Shown: one piece after another, positions 38,041-46,093 of the stretch
How positions within the stretch are numbered: the first letter of the stretch is position 1
Layout of the letters: each line of letters begins with the position of its first letter
Source: Magnetospirillum sp902729445
GTDB lineage: Bacteria > Pseudomonadota > Alphaproteobacteria > Rhodospirillales > Magnetospirillaceae
Length of the DNA: 64,000 nt
Assembly: GCF_902729445.1 (NCBI RefSeq)
Contig: NZ_CACVCE010000056.1
Coordinates: forward strand, 135,456 to 199,455
Reading direction: 5' to 3'
Translations under genes and position numbers: made by a program
Notes under the pieces: generated by a model
Seen by the model: only the letters and a program-made list of their open reading frames with translations
What the model was told of the DNA's origin: nothing
Databases searched by the model: none

Positions 38041-39123
38041 GTGTCGGGCAACGGCTTCGGCCACACCTTCCGCTTCACCACCTTCGGGGAAAGCCACGGC
38101 CCCGCCATCGGTTGCGTGATCGATGGCGTGCCGCCCAGGCTGCCCTTGGCGGAAGCCGACATCCAGCCGTGGCTGGATGCCCGTAAGCCCGGCCAGAACC
38201 GTTTCACCACACAACGCCAGGAAGCGGATCAGGTCCGCATCCTGTCCGGCGTGTTCGAGGGCGTCACCACCGGCACCTCGATCGGGCTGCTGATCGAGAA
38301 TACCGACCAGCGCTCGAAGGATTACGGCGACATCAAGGACACCTTCCGGCCCGGCCATGCCGACTGGGTCTATGAGCAGAAATACGGCCTGCGCGATTAT
38401 CGCGGCGGCGGTCGGTCCAGTGCGCGCGAAACCGCCATGCGGGTGGCGGCCGGCGCGGTGGCCCGGGTGGTGCTGGATCATCTGGCGCCGGGCATCCAAA
38501 TTCGCGGCGCCATGGTGCAGATGGGGCCGCACGCCATCGACCCCGATCGGTGGGATTGGGATCAGCGGACCGAAAACCCGTTCTGGTGCCCGGACAGCGA
38601 CGCGGCCAAGGGGTGGGAAGCCTTCCTGGACGGCGTGCGCAAGTCGGGCTCGTCCACCGGCGGGGTGGTCGAGGTGGTGGCCTCGGGCGTGCCGGCCGGG
38701 CTGGGGGCTCCGGTCTATGACAAGCTGGATGCCGATCTGGCCAAGGCGATGATGAGCATCAACGCCGTCAAGGGCGTCGAGATCGGCGCCGGTTTCCTGG
38801 CGGCGTCCCTGTCGGGCCAGGACAATGCCGACGAGATGCGCATGGGCGCCGATGGCCGCGTGCGGTTTCTGTCCAACAATGCCGGCGGCATCCTGGGCGG
38901 CATCTCGACCGGGCAGGATGTGGTGGTGCGCATTGCGGTCAAGCCGACCAGTTCGATCCTGATTCCGACCAAAAGCATCGATCGCCACGGCGCCGAGATC
39001 GAGGTGATCACCAAGGGCCGTCACGACCCCTGCGTCGCCATCCGCGCCGTGCCGGTGGCCGAGGCGATGATGGCCGTCACCCTGGCCGATCATCTGCTGC
39101 GTCACCGCGCGCAGTGCGGATGA
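38041..39123 (+). CDS. aroC: Chorismate synthase
   Basis: The 360-residue, reduced-FMN-dependent enzyme converts EPSP to chorismate. Seen: FGHTFRFTTFGESHGPAIG at the start, the phosphate/FMN region DYRGGGRSSARETAMRVAAG, and RHDPCVAIRAVPVAEAM near the end. The start is GTG at 38041. The end is odd: its last codons and TGA stop lie in the first copy of a 25-base tandem duplication, and the C-terminal HRAQCG comes from it. Confidence 0.96.
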   Translation: MSGNGFGHTFRFTTFGESHGPAIGCVIDGVPPRLPLAEADIQPWLDARKPGQNRFTTQRQEADQVRILSGVFEGVTTGTSIGLLIENTDQRSKDYGDIKDTFRPGHADWVYEQKYGLRDYRGGGRSSARETAMRVAAGAVARVVLDHLAPGIQIRGAMVQMGPHAIDPDRWDWDQRTENPFWCPDSDAAKGWEAFLDGVRKSGSSTGGVVEVVASGVPAGLGAPVYDKLDADLAKAMMSINAVKGVEIGAGFLAASLSGQDNADEMRMGADGRVRFLSNNAGGILGGISTGQDVVVRIAVKPTSSILIPTKSIDRHGAEIEVITKGRHDPCVAIRAVPVAEAMMAVTLADHLLRHRAQCG

Positions 39124-39160
39124 AAAGAATCCGGCGCAGTGCGGATGAAAAGAATCCGGC
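39109..39160. repeat. 25-base tandem duplication across the aroC stop codon
   Basis: The unit beginning GCGCAGTGCGGATGAAAAG occurs at 39109-39133 and again, identical, at 39134-39158, with two more matching bases. The first copy supplies the final residues and stop of aroC. The second copy is non-coding. Confidence 0.9.
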
Positions 39161-39166
39161 TGATGG

Positions 39167-39382
39167 TCAGCGCTTGCGCAGGCCCGAGACGGTGCTGATC
39201 TGACGGTTGGCGGCGTCAGAGAAGCCTTGCGACCAGCGGGCGCGTTCCGGTTCCTCGCCATGCGGGTTCAGGCTTTGGGCCAGGTCGGCGACGGCGGTGT
39301 TGTCGTCGAACGGATGTTTGCGGCCGGCATTCCAGCCGCTGGCATAGATCCGGCTGAGCTGGAAATCGCTGATTTCGGTCAT
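39167..39382 (-). CDS. Small ribosome-modulation-factor-like protein, 71 residues
   Basis: The product contains YASGWNAGRKHPF, SLNPHGEEPERARWSQGFSDA and a basic tail. The spacing of GWxAG, NPxxxxxxRxxWxxGF and DA recalls RMF and RMF-like proteins, which help hibernating 70S ribosomes form dimers. Similarity is judged by eye. The start ATG overlaps the preceding gene's stop as ATGA, so the two are translationally coupled. The protein is acidic in the middle and basic at the end, unlike classical RMF. Confidence 0.6.
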   Translation of the reverse strand: MTEISDFQLSRIYASGWNAGRKHPFDDNTAVADLAQSLNPHGEEPERARWSQGFSDAANRQISTVSGLRKR

Positions 39383-39741
39383 GCTTGCTGCCTTTTCAAA
39401 ATACGCTCGAAGCGGTCGCGGACGATTCTCAGGTCCTCGACGTCGCCCGACGACATGCGGACCAGCGGCGACTGGTTGTCGAGATCGGGAATCGGCTGGC
39501 GCAGCCAGTCGATGCCGGTGGGAAGTTTCTGGATCACCCGATAGATCGCCACCACATAGCCGAAGCGGCGCACCACGTCGGACGGCATGCTGGACAATTC
39601 GCCGCGCCGCCATTCGGCGACCTGGGTGCCGAAGGGAAAACCCAGCACGCCGTTGACCTCGGCCTGGCTCAGGCGCCAGCGGTCCAGGATGGCGAAGGCG
39701 GCGGCGATGCCGCGCGACATGTCTTCTTGTGTCTTGAACAT
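39379..39741 (-). CDS. MbcA/ParS/Xre-type antitoxin-like protein (DUF2384)
   Basis: This 120-residue helical protein carries ILDRWRLSQAEVNGVLGF (a helix-turn-helix-like start) and the toxin-binding pattern IDWLRQPIPDLDNQSPLVRM followed by SSGDVEDLRIVRDRFERIL. That is the DUF2384 signature of antitoxins usually paired with RES-domain toxins. No RES toxin is adjacent; instead the RMF-like gene is coupled to it by ATGA. The ATG at 39741 is chosen by domain start; upstream codons are not conserved. Confidence 0.7.
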   Translation of the reverse strand: MFKTQEDMSRGIAAAFAILDRWRLSQAEVNGVLGFPFGTQVAEWRRGELSSMPSDVVRRFGYVVAIYRVIQKLPTGIDWLRQPIPDLDNQSPLVRMSSGDVEDLRIVRDRFERILKRQQA

Positions 39742-39944
39742 CGGGCGCCTCCCCGTTGGGGCCAAACGATAGGCCCTGGCCCAAGCTTGAGTGGGAGCCG
39801 CAAGGTAAATCGCGTAATCGGATAAATAATACCATGCGTACCGCGTGTGCGCAAAGTAAAACAAATCGGCGCGAACACATGGTTATTGTAAAAAATATTT
39901 CAAGTGCTGGAGGAAAATAAAGTCATCACTGGCGGAATGGCGGG
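39742..39944. other. AT-rich intergenic region
   Basis: This stretch holds no convincing gene. Its right half is notably AT-rich (for example ATAAATAATACCATG near 39822 and TAAAAAATATTTC near 39889), unlike the surrounding DNA. It probably contains the promoter of the DUF2384 gene. Confidence 0.4.
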
Positions 39945-39981
39945 CAAAGAAAACCGCCGCCCCGAAGGCCGGGGCGGCGGT
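39945..39981 (-). terminator. Rho-independent terminator of the galU-ugd operon
   Basis: A perfect 12-bp GC stem (39953-39964 with 39970-39981) with a five-base loop is followed on the minus strand by TTTTCTTTG. It begins 22 bases after the ugd stop. Confidence 0.9.
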
Positions 39982-40003
39982 CGAACATGGGGGCGTGCCT
40001 GGA

Positions 40004-41308
40004 TTACGGCCGGCCGATGCTGATATAGGTGAAGCCGGCCTCGCGCATTTCGGCCGGGTCCCACACATTGCGCAGATCGACCACCACCGGCGCCTTCAGA
40101 AGTTTCTTCAGGCGGTCGGTGCCAAGGGCGCGGAACTCGTTCCACTCGGTGATCAGCACCAGGACGTCGGCATCCTTCAAGGTCGACTGGGCATCGTCGC
40201 AATAGGTGATGGCCGGCAGCATCTTCTTGGCCTCGTGCATGCCTTCCGGATCGAAGGCGCGCACGGTGGCTCCGGCCTCGACCAGGGCGGGGACGATGTC
40301 CAGCGACGGCGAATCGCGCATGTCGTCGGTGTTGGGCTTGAAGGTCAGGCCCAGCACGCCGACGGTCTTGCCCGTGACCGAGCCGCCACAGGCGTTGACC
40401 ACGCGCTCGGCCATGGCCTTCTTGCGCTTGTCGTTGACATCGACCACGGTCTCGACGATGCGCAAGGGGGCGTCATAGTCGCGGGCGGTCTTGACCAGGG
40501 CCAGGGTGTCCTTGGGGAAGCACGATCCGCCATAGCCCGGGCCGGGATGCAGGAACTTCTTGCCGATGCGGCCGTCCAGCCCGATGCCCTTGGCGACGTC
40601 ATGGACGTCGGCGCCCACCTTCTCGCACAGATCGGCGATCTCGTTGATGAAGGTGATCTTGGTGGCCAGGAAGGTGTTGCCGGCATACTTGATCAGTTCC
40701 GAGGTCCGCCGGCTGGTGAACACGATCGGGGTCTCGATCAGATACAGCACGCGATAAAGCTGCTTCATCACGTGGCGGGCGCGGTCGGATTCGGTACCGA
40801 TCACCACGCGGTCGGGCCGCATGAAATCGTTGATGGCCGAGCCTTCGCGCAGGAATTCCGGGTTGGACACCACGTCGAATTCGGCATCGGGGCGACGCTT
40901 CTTGATGATCGCCTCGACCTCGTCGCCGGTGCCGACCGGCACGGTCGATTTGGTGACGATGACGGTATAGCCGGTCATGGCGTCGGCGATTTCCTCGGCG
41001 GCGGCATAGACATAGGACAGGTCGGCATGGCCATCGCCGCGGCGGCTGGGGGTGCCGACGGCGATGAACACCGCGTCGGCGTCCTTGACCGCGCTCTTGA
41101 GGTCGGTGGTGAAGGACAGGCGGCCGGCCTTGACGTTGTCGGCGACCAGATCATCCAGACCCGGCTCGTAGATGGGCATGACGTTCTGATGCAGCTTCTC
41201 GATCTTGGCGGCGTCCTTGTCGACGCAAACGACATCGATGCCGAATTCCGAGAAGCAGGTTCCCGACACCAAGCCGACATAGCCGGTGCCGATCATCGCG
41301 ATACGCAT
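40004..41308 (-). CDS. ugd: UDP-glucose 6-dehydrogenase
   Basis: The 434-residue NAD enzyme oxidises UDP-glucose to UDP-glucuronate for surface polysaccharides. It has the N-terminal Rossmann loop MRIAMIGTGYVGLVSGTCF, VSNPEFLREGSAI, and the catalytic-Cys motif GPGYGGSCFPKDT near residue 260, then LGLTFKPNTDDMRDSPS. It is downstream of galU by 22 bases in the same direction, so the two consecutive steps glucose-1-P to UDP-glucose to UDP-glucuronate share a transcript. Confidence 0.97.
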   Translation of the reverse strand: MRIAMIGTGYVGLVSGTCFSEFGIDVVCVDKDAAKIEKLHQNVMPIYEPGLDDLVADNVKAGRLSFTTDLKSAVKDADAVFIAVGTPSRRGDGHADLSYVYAAAEEIADAMTGYTVIVTKSTVPVGTGDEVEAIIKKRRPDAEFDVVSNPEFLREGSAINDFMRPDRVVIGTESDRARHVMKQLYRVLYLIETPIVFTSRRTSELIKYAGNTFLATKITFINEIADLCEKVGADVHDVAKGIGLDGRIGKKFLHPGPGYGGSCFPKDTLALVKTARDYDAPLRIVETVVDVNDKRKKAMAERVVNACGGSVTGKTVGVLGLTFKPNTDDMRDSPSLDIVPALVEAGATVRAFDPEGMHEAKKMLPAITYCDDAQSTLKDADVLVLITEWNEFRALGTDRLKKLLKAPVVVDLRNVWDPAEMREAGFTYISIGRP

Positions 41309-41330
41309 GGGACTTTATCCTTGCTTAATA

Positions 41331-42203
41331 TCAAACCTGGAACTGGCGCAGGACCTCGCGGGCGGCATCGGCCATATCCTCGCGGGCCAGGGCGAAGGCG
41401 ACATTGGCTTCCAGCCAGCCGACCTTGTCGCCGCAATCGAACCGCTTGCCCTCGAAGCGCAGGCCGTGGAACGGCACCATGCCGATGGTCTGGGCGATGG
41501 CGTCGGTCAGCTGGATCTCGCCGCCGGCGCCCTTTTCCTTCTTGTCCAGCACCTCGAACACCGCCGGGTGCAGGATGTAGCGGCCGATGATCGACAGGGT
41601 CGAGGGCGCCACCTCGGGGTCGGGCTTTTCCACCAGACCCTTGGCCTTGGCCAGACGGCCATTGTCGAACTCGACATCCAGGATGCCGTAGCGCTTGGTG
41701 TGTTCGCGCGGCACGTCCGACACGGCGACGACATGGCCGCCGACTTCGGTGTGGACGGCGGCCATCTGCTTCAGGCAGGCGGTCTTGGCCAGGATCAGAT
41801 CGTCGGGCAGCAGCACGGCGAAGGGCTCGTCGCCGACCAGGTCGCGGGCACACCACACGGCGTGGCCCAGGCCCAGCGGCTCGCTTTGGCGGGTATAGCT
41901 GATCTGGCCCGACTTCGGCATCCAGCTGGTGACCGATTCGACCAGATCCAGCTTGCCGCGCTCACGCAGGGTGCGCACCAGTTCCGGGTTGTTGTCGAAA
42001 TGGTCTTCCAGCGCGTTCTTGCCGCGGCCGGTGACGAAGATGAAATGCTCGCAGCCGGCGGCGGCGGCTTCCTCGACGGCGTACTGGATCAGCGGCTTAT
42101 CGACCACCGGCAGCATTTCCTTGGGCATCGCCTTGGTGGCGGGCAGGAAACGGGTGCCCATGCCGCCAACGGGAAACACGGCCTTGCGAACGCGTCGAGC
42201 CAT
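41331..42203 (-). CDS. galU: UTP-glucose-1-phosphate uridylyltransferase
   Basis: The 290-residue nucleotidyltransferase makes UDP-glucose. Seen: RKAVFPVGGMGTRFLPATKA, MPKEMLPVVDKPLIQYAVEE, LLPDDLIL, and GEIQLTDAI. The start MARRVRK at 42203 is chosen because AGGAG lies nine bases upstream; an earlier in-frame ATG would add 29 non-conserved residues. It leads the operon with ugd. Confidence 0.96.
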   Translation of the reverse strand: MARRVRKAVFPVGGMGTRFLPATKAMPKEMLPVVDKPLIQYAVEEAAAAGCEHFIFVTGRGKNALEDHFDNNPELVRTLRERGKLDLVESVTSWMPKSGQISYTRQSEPLGLGHAVWCARDLVGDEPFAVLLPDDLILAKTACLKQMAAVHTEVGGHVVAVSDVPREHTKRYGILDVEFDNGRLAKAKGLVEKPDPEVAPSTLSIIGRYILHPAVFEVLDKKEKGAGGEIQLTDAIAQTIGMVPFHGLRFEGKRFDCGDKVGWLEANVAFALAREDMADAAREVLRQFQV

Positions 42204-42299
42204 TCGAGGAAACTCCTGCTGAAGAGAATCGCTGCCGCGCCGAACGGCGTGGCCGGCCGTTGTTTTGCCATGCCGGGGCCTGGGATGCAACGGCAGAGC

Positions 42300-42770
42300 T
42301 TATCCCAACAAGACATCGCGGGCTTGGTTGAGGCGCGCCGCGATCCAGGTCGAGCCGCCATGGTCGGGGTGGTTGGCCAGCATCAGCCGGCGATGGGCGG
42401 CGCGGATGGCGTCGGCATCGGCGTCGGGGGCGACGCCCAGGACGGCGCGAGCCTCGTCGGCGCTCATGGCCGTGGCCGGCGGTGACGGGGCAGGGGACGG
42501 TTCCGCCGGGCGGCGAACGGTCGATAGCCAGCGCCAGAAAGCGTGCAGTTTCATCGCCCGCCCGATCCACGGCGCCAGGCCCGCCCCAATGGCGAGCAGG
42601 CCGGCCAGCTTGCCGGTCGCCACCAGCCAGATGCCGGCCACCACCAGGCCAGCCAGGCCCAGCCCGACGCCCAGGCGCTTCAATGCGCCCGGGCCGGTCC
42701 GGCCCAGCCAGTCGCGCGCCAGCCACACGGCCAGCAAGGCGCCGACGATCAAGAGAAGGCTTGCCAACAT
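42300..42770 (-). CDS. Membrane-anchored J-domain protein
   Basis: The 156-residue protein begins with a hydrophobic helix (MLASLLLIVGALLAVWLA), has a second hydrophobic stretch (LGLAGLVVAGIWLVATG) and ends in a J domain: SADEARAVLGVAPDADADA, IRAAHRRLMLANHPDHGGS with the HPD motif, and AARLNQARDVLLG. The short C-terminal J domain behind a membrane anchor resembles the Tim14/Pam18-like proteins of alphaproteobacteria, which stimulate DnaK at the membrane. A promoter is placed so that the mRNA would be almost leaderless. Confidence 0.85.
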   Translation of the reverse strand: MLASLLLIVGALLAVWLARDWLGRTGPGALKRLGVGLGLAGLVVAGIWLVATGKLAGLLAIGAGLAPWIGRAMKLHAFWRWLSTVRRPAEPSPAPSPPATAMSADEARAVLGVAPDADADAIRAAHRRLMLANHPDHGGSTWIAARLNQARDVLLG

Positions 42771-42776
42771 CGGACC

Positions 42777-42804
42777 AATATAGCGCCAGGGCGGTTGGCG
42801 GCAA
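42777..42804 (-). promoter_or_regulatory. Candidate promoter of the J-domain gene, near-leaderless
   Basis: On the minus strand TTGCCG (42804-42799) and TATATT (42782-42777) are 16 bases apart. The ATG follows the -10 box by six bases, so transcription would begin at or next to the start codon, and no ribosome site is present. Confidence 0.5.
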
Positions 42805-42851
42805 CGCCCGGCGTTCCCACATCTGACCAAACCACCGAAAGGACCAGATCC

Positions 42852-43097
42852 ATGGAAGCGGAAATCGCCGGAACCCAGCCCATCGAGGTCGAGGTCAAAG
42901 AGGGCAAGACCTATTACTGGTGCGCCTGCGGGCGCAGCAAGCAGCAGCCCTTCTGCGACGGTGCCCACAAGGGAACCGGCATCTCTCCCACGGCCTTCAC
43001 CGCCGGGGCGACCGAGACCATGTGGCTGTGTGCCTGCAAGCGCACCCATGACAAGCCGCGCTGCGACGGCAGCCATCGCGATCTGGCGAAAGGATAA
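42852..43097 (+). CDS. Double CDGSH iron-sulfur protein
   Basis: The 81-residue protein carries two CDGSH-type 2Fe-2S motifs: CACGRSKQQPFCDGAH (near residues 24-39) and CACKRTHDKPRCDGSH (near residues 60-75). Each supplies three Cys and one His as ligands. Bacterial double-CDGSH proteins are small soluble redox or cluster-handling proteins. The next gene starts four bases after its stop and has AAGGA overlapping the end, so both are likely co-translated. Confidence 0.9.
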   Translation: MEAEIAGTQPIEVEVKEGKTYYWCACGRSKQQPFCDGAHKGTGISPTAFTAGATETMWLCACKRTHDKPRCDGSHRDLAKG

Positions 43098-43101
43098 GCC
43101 G

Positions 43102-43452
43102 ATGACCGCCTACGATTATCTGATTCCGCCCTATCAGGCGCTGGTCGACCAGATGGTGGTGCTGACCGCCGATTCCGACTGGGAAGTGCGCCGCGCCTAC
43201 CTGGCCAGCATATGGGCCTCGCTGGAGCGGGTCGATCCGCCGATGGACGCGCCGACCGAATTGTCGCTGATCATCGCCGGCCTGGTCGAGCGCCTGGGCG
43301 AGCCCGAGATCGACGATTCCCTGCAGGCCGGCATCTACGCCGCCTCGGCCAAGGAAAGCCACCGCGCCGCCTCGGCCGATTGGTTCGACCATCACCCGGC
43401 CGACTTCGCCGCCATCCAAAGGCGCCTGACCGGCGGTCAAACGCTGCATTGA
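43102..43452 (+). CDS. Hypothetical protein, 116 residues
   Basis: The family is not recognised. It starts MTAYDYLIPPYQALVDQM and continues with VRRAYLASIWASLERVDPP, LSLIIAGLVERLGEPEID and HHPADFAAIQRRLTGG. It is soluble and probably helical, with no cysteines, so it is not itself an iron-sulfur protein. AAGGA lies before the ATG, and it directly follows the CDGSH gene, which suggests a shared task. A strong hairpin follows. Confidence 0.65.
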   Translation: MTAYDYLIPPYQALVDQMVVLTADSDWEVRRAYLASIWASLERVDPPMDAPTELSLIIAGLVERLGEPEIDDSLQAGIYAASAKESHRAASADWFDHHPADFAAIQRRLTGGQTLH

Positions 43453-43485
43453 TCCCACCCGGCAAGGTTTGCCGAGCGCGCACGG

Positions 43486-43524
43486 CGACGGGCCGGTAGG
43501 CTGTTCTTGCCTACCGGCCCGTCG
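43486..43524. terminator. Strong bidirectional hairpin between the 116-residue gene and flgH
   Basis: A perfect 16-bp stem (43486-43501 with 43509-43524) closes the loop TGTTCTT. It lies between convergent genes, 33 bases after one stop and 11 bases after the other. There is no clear U-tract on either side. Confidence 0.75.
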
Positions 43525-43535
43525 GTGTCATGCCG

Positions 43536-44297
43536 TTAGAAGGGCAGGATCACGTCCAGGATCTGCTGGCCGTAGCGGGGCTGGGTCAGGTCGGAATTGA
43601 TGCCGCGGCCGCCCAGCGAGATGCGAGCCTCGGCGATCTTGTCGTAGGTCACCGAGTTCGACGACGAAATGTCTTCCGGCCGGATGATGCCCTGGATCGA
43701 CAATTCGCGCAGTTCGTAGTTCACGCGGATTTCCTGCTTGCCCGAAATGACCAGGTTGCCGTTGGGCAGGACCTGGGTGATCACCGCCGCCAGGTTGGCG
43801 GTCATGGTTTCGGTCCGTGCCGTGGTGCCGGAATTGGTGTTGGTGCTGACCCCGGTGGCGCCGACCAAGGTCGAGGGCACGACAGAGTCGGGCAGGATCT
43901 TCTTCAGGCTGTTCTCGAAGCCCAGCATGCTGGTGATGCCATCGGTCTCCGCCGCGTTGCGCGACCGGGTCAGAGTGGCGTTGAGAGACGCGCTTTCGTC
44001 GATGGACACCGCGACGGTCAGGATGTCGCCGATTTCCTTGGCGCGCTGGTCCTTGAAGAACGCCCGCGAGCCCGGCCGCCACAGCGAGTTGGCGTTCTGG
44101 GGCGGCGGCGAGGCCTGCGGCATCGGCAGGCTGACCGCCTGATAGCCGTTCTTCTGGGTCGGGTTCTCGATCTTCGACAATTGCGGCCCCGACCCGATCT
44201 CGGACATGCGCGACAAGGCGTTGCAGGCCGACAGGGTGCCGACGGCGACCAGAATGGTGGCGGCGCGAAGGGCGGTGGAGACGGTGCGCGAGGTCAT
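43536..44297 (-). CDS. flgH: Flagellar basal body L-ring protein FlgH
   Basis: The 253-residue outer-membrane lipoprotein has the lipobox LSAC (Cys at residue 25), SLWRPGSRAFFKDQRA, and the C-terminal GIIRPEDISSSNSVTYDKIAEARISLGG (seen as GIIRPEDI and AEARISLGGRG), ending in DVILPF. FlgH forms the L ring around the rod. It is the last gene of flgF-flgG-flgA-flgH; flgI, often next in alphaproteobacteria, is absent here and must lie elsewhere. Confidence 0.95.
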   Translation of the reverse strand: MTSRTVSTALRAATILVAVGTLSACNALSRMSEIGSGPQLSKIENPTQKNGYQAVSLPMPQASPPPQNANSLWRPGSRAFFKDQRAKEIGDILTVAVSIDESASLNATLTRSRNAAETDGITSMLGFENSLKKILPDSVVPSTLVGATGVSTNTNSGTTARTETMTANLAAVITQVLPNGNLVISGKQEIRVNYELRELSIQGIIRPEDISSSNSVTYDKIAEARISLGGRGINSDLTQPRYGQQILDVILPF

Positions 44298-44319
44298 GGC
44301 TGGCTCCTCGGGTGACTAA

Positions 44320-45276
44320 TCAATGGGACAGCTGGCGGGTGCCGCCGGGGGTGACGGCGACCATGCCGGGGCCGTCGACGATGGCTTCGATGGTCCGCTT
44401 GGTCTGCAGGTTGGTGATGCGGATGACATCGCCCTTGCCGCCGTCTTCCACTGCCCGTCCTTGCGAGGTCAGCGTCATGAACGGGGTCTTGAGCGAAATG
44501 GTCACCAGGGAATTCTTGGTCACCAGGACCGGGCGCTGCAGGTCGGCCAGACGGACCGGCTGGCCGGCGCGGACCTGGAAGCGGGGCTCCTGGCCGATCA
44601 ACTCGCGGGGGTCGGTGGCGACCGAGCGATGGGCGATTTCCTCGCGGACCTCGGCCCACTGGACGTCCTTTTCGGTGATGACGTCGCCGCGGGTCATGGC
44701 GTGGGTCAGGACCGGAATGCGGGTGACGGTGAAGATGCGGCCGCTGACGCGCTGGCGGATGGCGGTCGGCGATCCGGCCGGCACCTCGACGGTGGCGGCG
44801 AAGCGGCTGTTGCGGGCGTCCCACACCAGGTCGCGGATGGCGACCTCGGTCGATTGGCCGGCCGGCACCATCACCGCCAGGGCCTGGCGATTGGCCACTT
44901 CCAGGCTGAAATTGCCGCTCACGCCTTCCATGGCCAGGGCTTCGCGCAGTTCGGTCTCGATCAGTCGCGGGTCGATCATCTGGCCCGAGCGTTCGATGAC
45001 GATGCGGTCGAAATTGGAAGCGGGCTGCCAATCGACGGCATAGGACTGGGCGACGGCGACCAGCCAGCGGGCGTCGGCGACGATGCGCTTGCCGGGCTGC
45101 GGCGCCGGGGCCAGCAGGGTGTCGCCCTTGGTGCCCAGATTGTCCCACAGGTCGCCCAGCTTGACCATGTCGCCTTCGATCATGGCCGACTGCTTCAGGG
45201 TCACCGGCAGGCGCTCGGCCAGAGCCGGGGCGGCGGCGGCCAGGGCGATGGTCAGGATGGCGAGGAAGCGCTTCAT
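44320..45276 (-). CDS. flgA: Flagella basal body P-ring formation protein FlgA
   Basis: The 318-residue periplasmic chaperone of P-ring assembly has a signal peptide (MKRFLAILTIALAAAAPALA, cleaved near residue 20) and a C-terminal SAF domain with LTHAMTRGDVITEKDVQWAE, LIGQEPRFQVRAGQPVRLAD and IVDGPGMVAVTP. It is longer than enterobacterial FlgA because of an extra N-terminal domain usual in alphaproteobacteria. It lies 10 bases after flgG. Confidence 0.93.
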   Translation of the reverse strand: MKRFLAILTIALAAAAPALAERLPVTLKQSAMIEGDMVKLGDLWDNLGTKGDTLLAPAPQPGKRIVADARWLVAVAQSYAVDWQPASNFDRIVIERSGQMIDPRLIETELREALAMEGVSGNFSLEVANRQALAVMVPAGQSTEVAIRDLVWDARNSRFAATVEVPAGSPTAIRQRVSGRIFTVTRIPVLTHAMTRGDVITEKDVQWAEVREEIAHRSVATDPRELIGQEPRFQVRAGQPVRLADLQRPVLVTKNSLVTISLKTPFMTLTSQGRAVEDGGKGDVIRITNLQTKRTIEAIVDGPGMVAVTPGGTRQLSH

Positions 45277-45286
45277 GATGGCCTCA

Positions 45287-46072
45287 TCACTTCATCTGAT
45301 TGATGGTCGACATCATCTCGTCCGAGGTCGAGATGACCTTCGAGTTCATTTCATAGGCGCGCTGCGCGCTGATCAGGTTGGTCACCTCGGCCACCACGTT
45401 GACGTTCGAGGTTTCCAGGAAGCCCTGCAGCAGCGTGCCGAAGCCAGTGGAACCGGCATTGCCTTCGGTGGCGGCACCCGACGCCGGGGTCTCCATGAAC
45501 AGATTGTCGCCGCGGGCTTCCAGGCCGGCCTCGTTGGGGAAGATCGCCATCTTGAAGGTGCCGGCTTCCTGGCTTTCGATCGAGCCGTCCTTCTTGTACA
45601 GGACCTGGCCCGAGGCGTTGACCGAGACGCCGACGGCGTCCTTCGGCACGGTGATGCCGGGCATCACCTGATAGCCTTCGTGGGTGACGATCTCGCCCTT
45701 GTCGGACAGCTGGAACGAGCCGTCGCGGGTGTAGGCGGTCTCGCCCGAGGGCAGCTTGACCTGGAAGTAGCCCTTGCCCTGGATGGCCAGGTCCAGCGGG
45801 TTGTCGGTGTTCTGGACCGAGCCTTGCTCGGTGATGCGGTAGACGGCGGTGGTCTTGACGCCCAGGCCCAGCTGCACGCCGGTCGGAACAATGGTGCCGG
45901 CATCCGACGAGGCGGCGCCGACGCGGCGCAGGTTCTGGTACAGAAGATCGCTGAACTCGGGCCGCCGCCGGGTATAGGCGGTGGTGTTCATGTTCGCGAT
46001 GTTGTTCGAGATGACTTCGACGTTGGTCTGTTGGGCCAGCATGCCCGTGGCGGCGATATTCAGCGAACGCAT
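45287..46072 (-). CDS. flgG: Flagellar distal rod protein FlgG
   Basis: The 261-residue axial protein starts MRSLNIAATGMLAQQTNVEV with the SNNIANMNTTAYTRRRPEF rod signature, contains DLAIQGKGYFQV, and ends SDEMMSTINQMK, the pattern of FlgG. It forms the distal rod and is exported by the flagellar type III system. Gene order and the GAAGGAA ribosome site fit an operon with flgF upstream and flgA downstream. Confidence 0.96.
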   Translation of the reverse strand: MRSLNIAATGMLAQQTNVEVISNNIANMNTTAYTRRRPEFSDLLYQNLRRVGAASSDAGTIVPTGVQLGLGVKTTAVYRITEQGSVQNTDNPLDLAIQGKGYFQVKLPSGETAYTRDGSFQLSDKGEIVTHEGYQVMPGITVPKDAVGVSVNASGQVLYKKDGSIESQEAGTFKMAIFPNEAGLEARGDNLFMETPASGAATEGNAGSTGFGTLLQGFLETSNVNVVAEVTNLISAQRAYEMNSKVISTSDEMMSTINQMK

Positions 46073-46093
46073 GGCTAAGTTCCTTCCTCGGGC

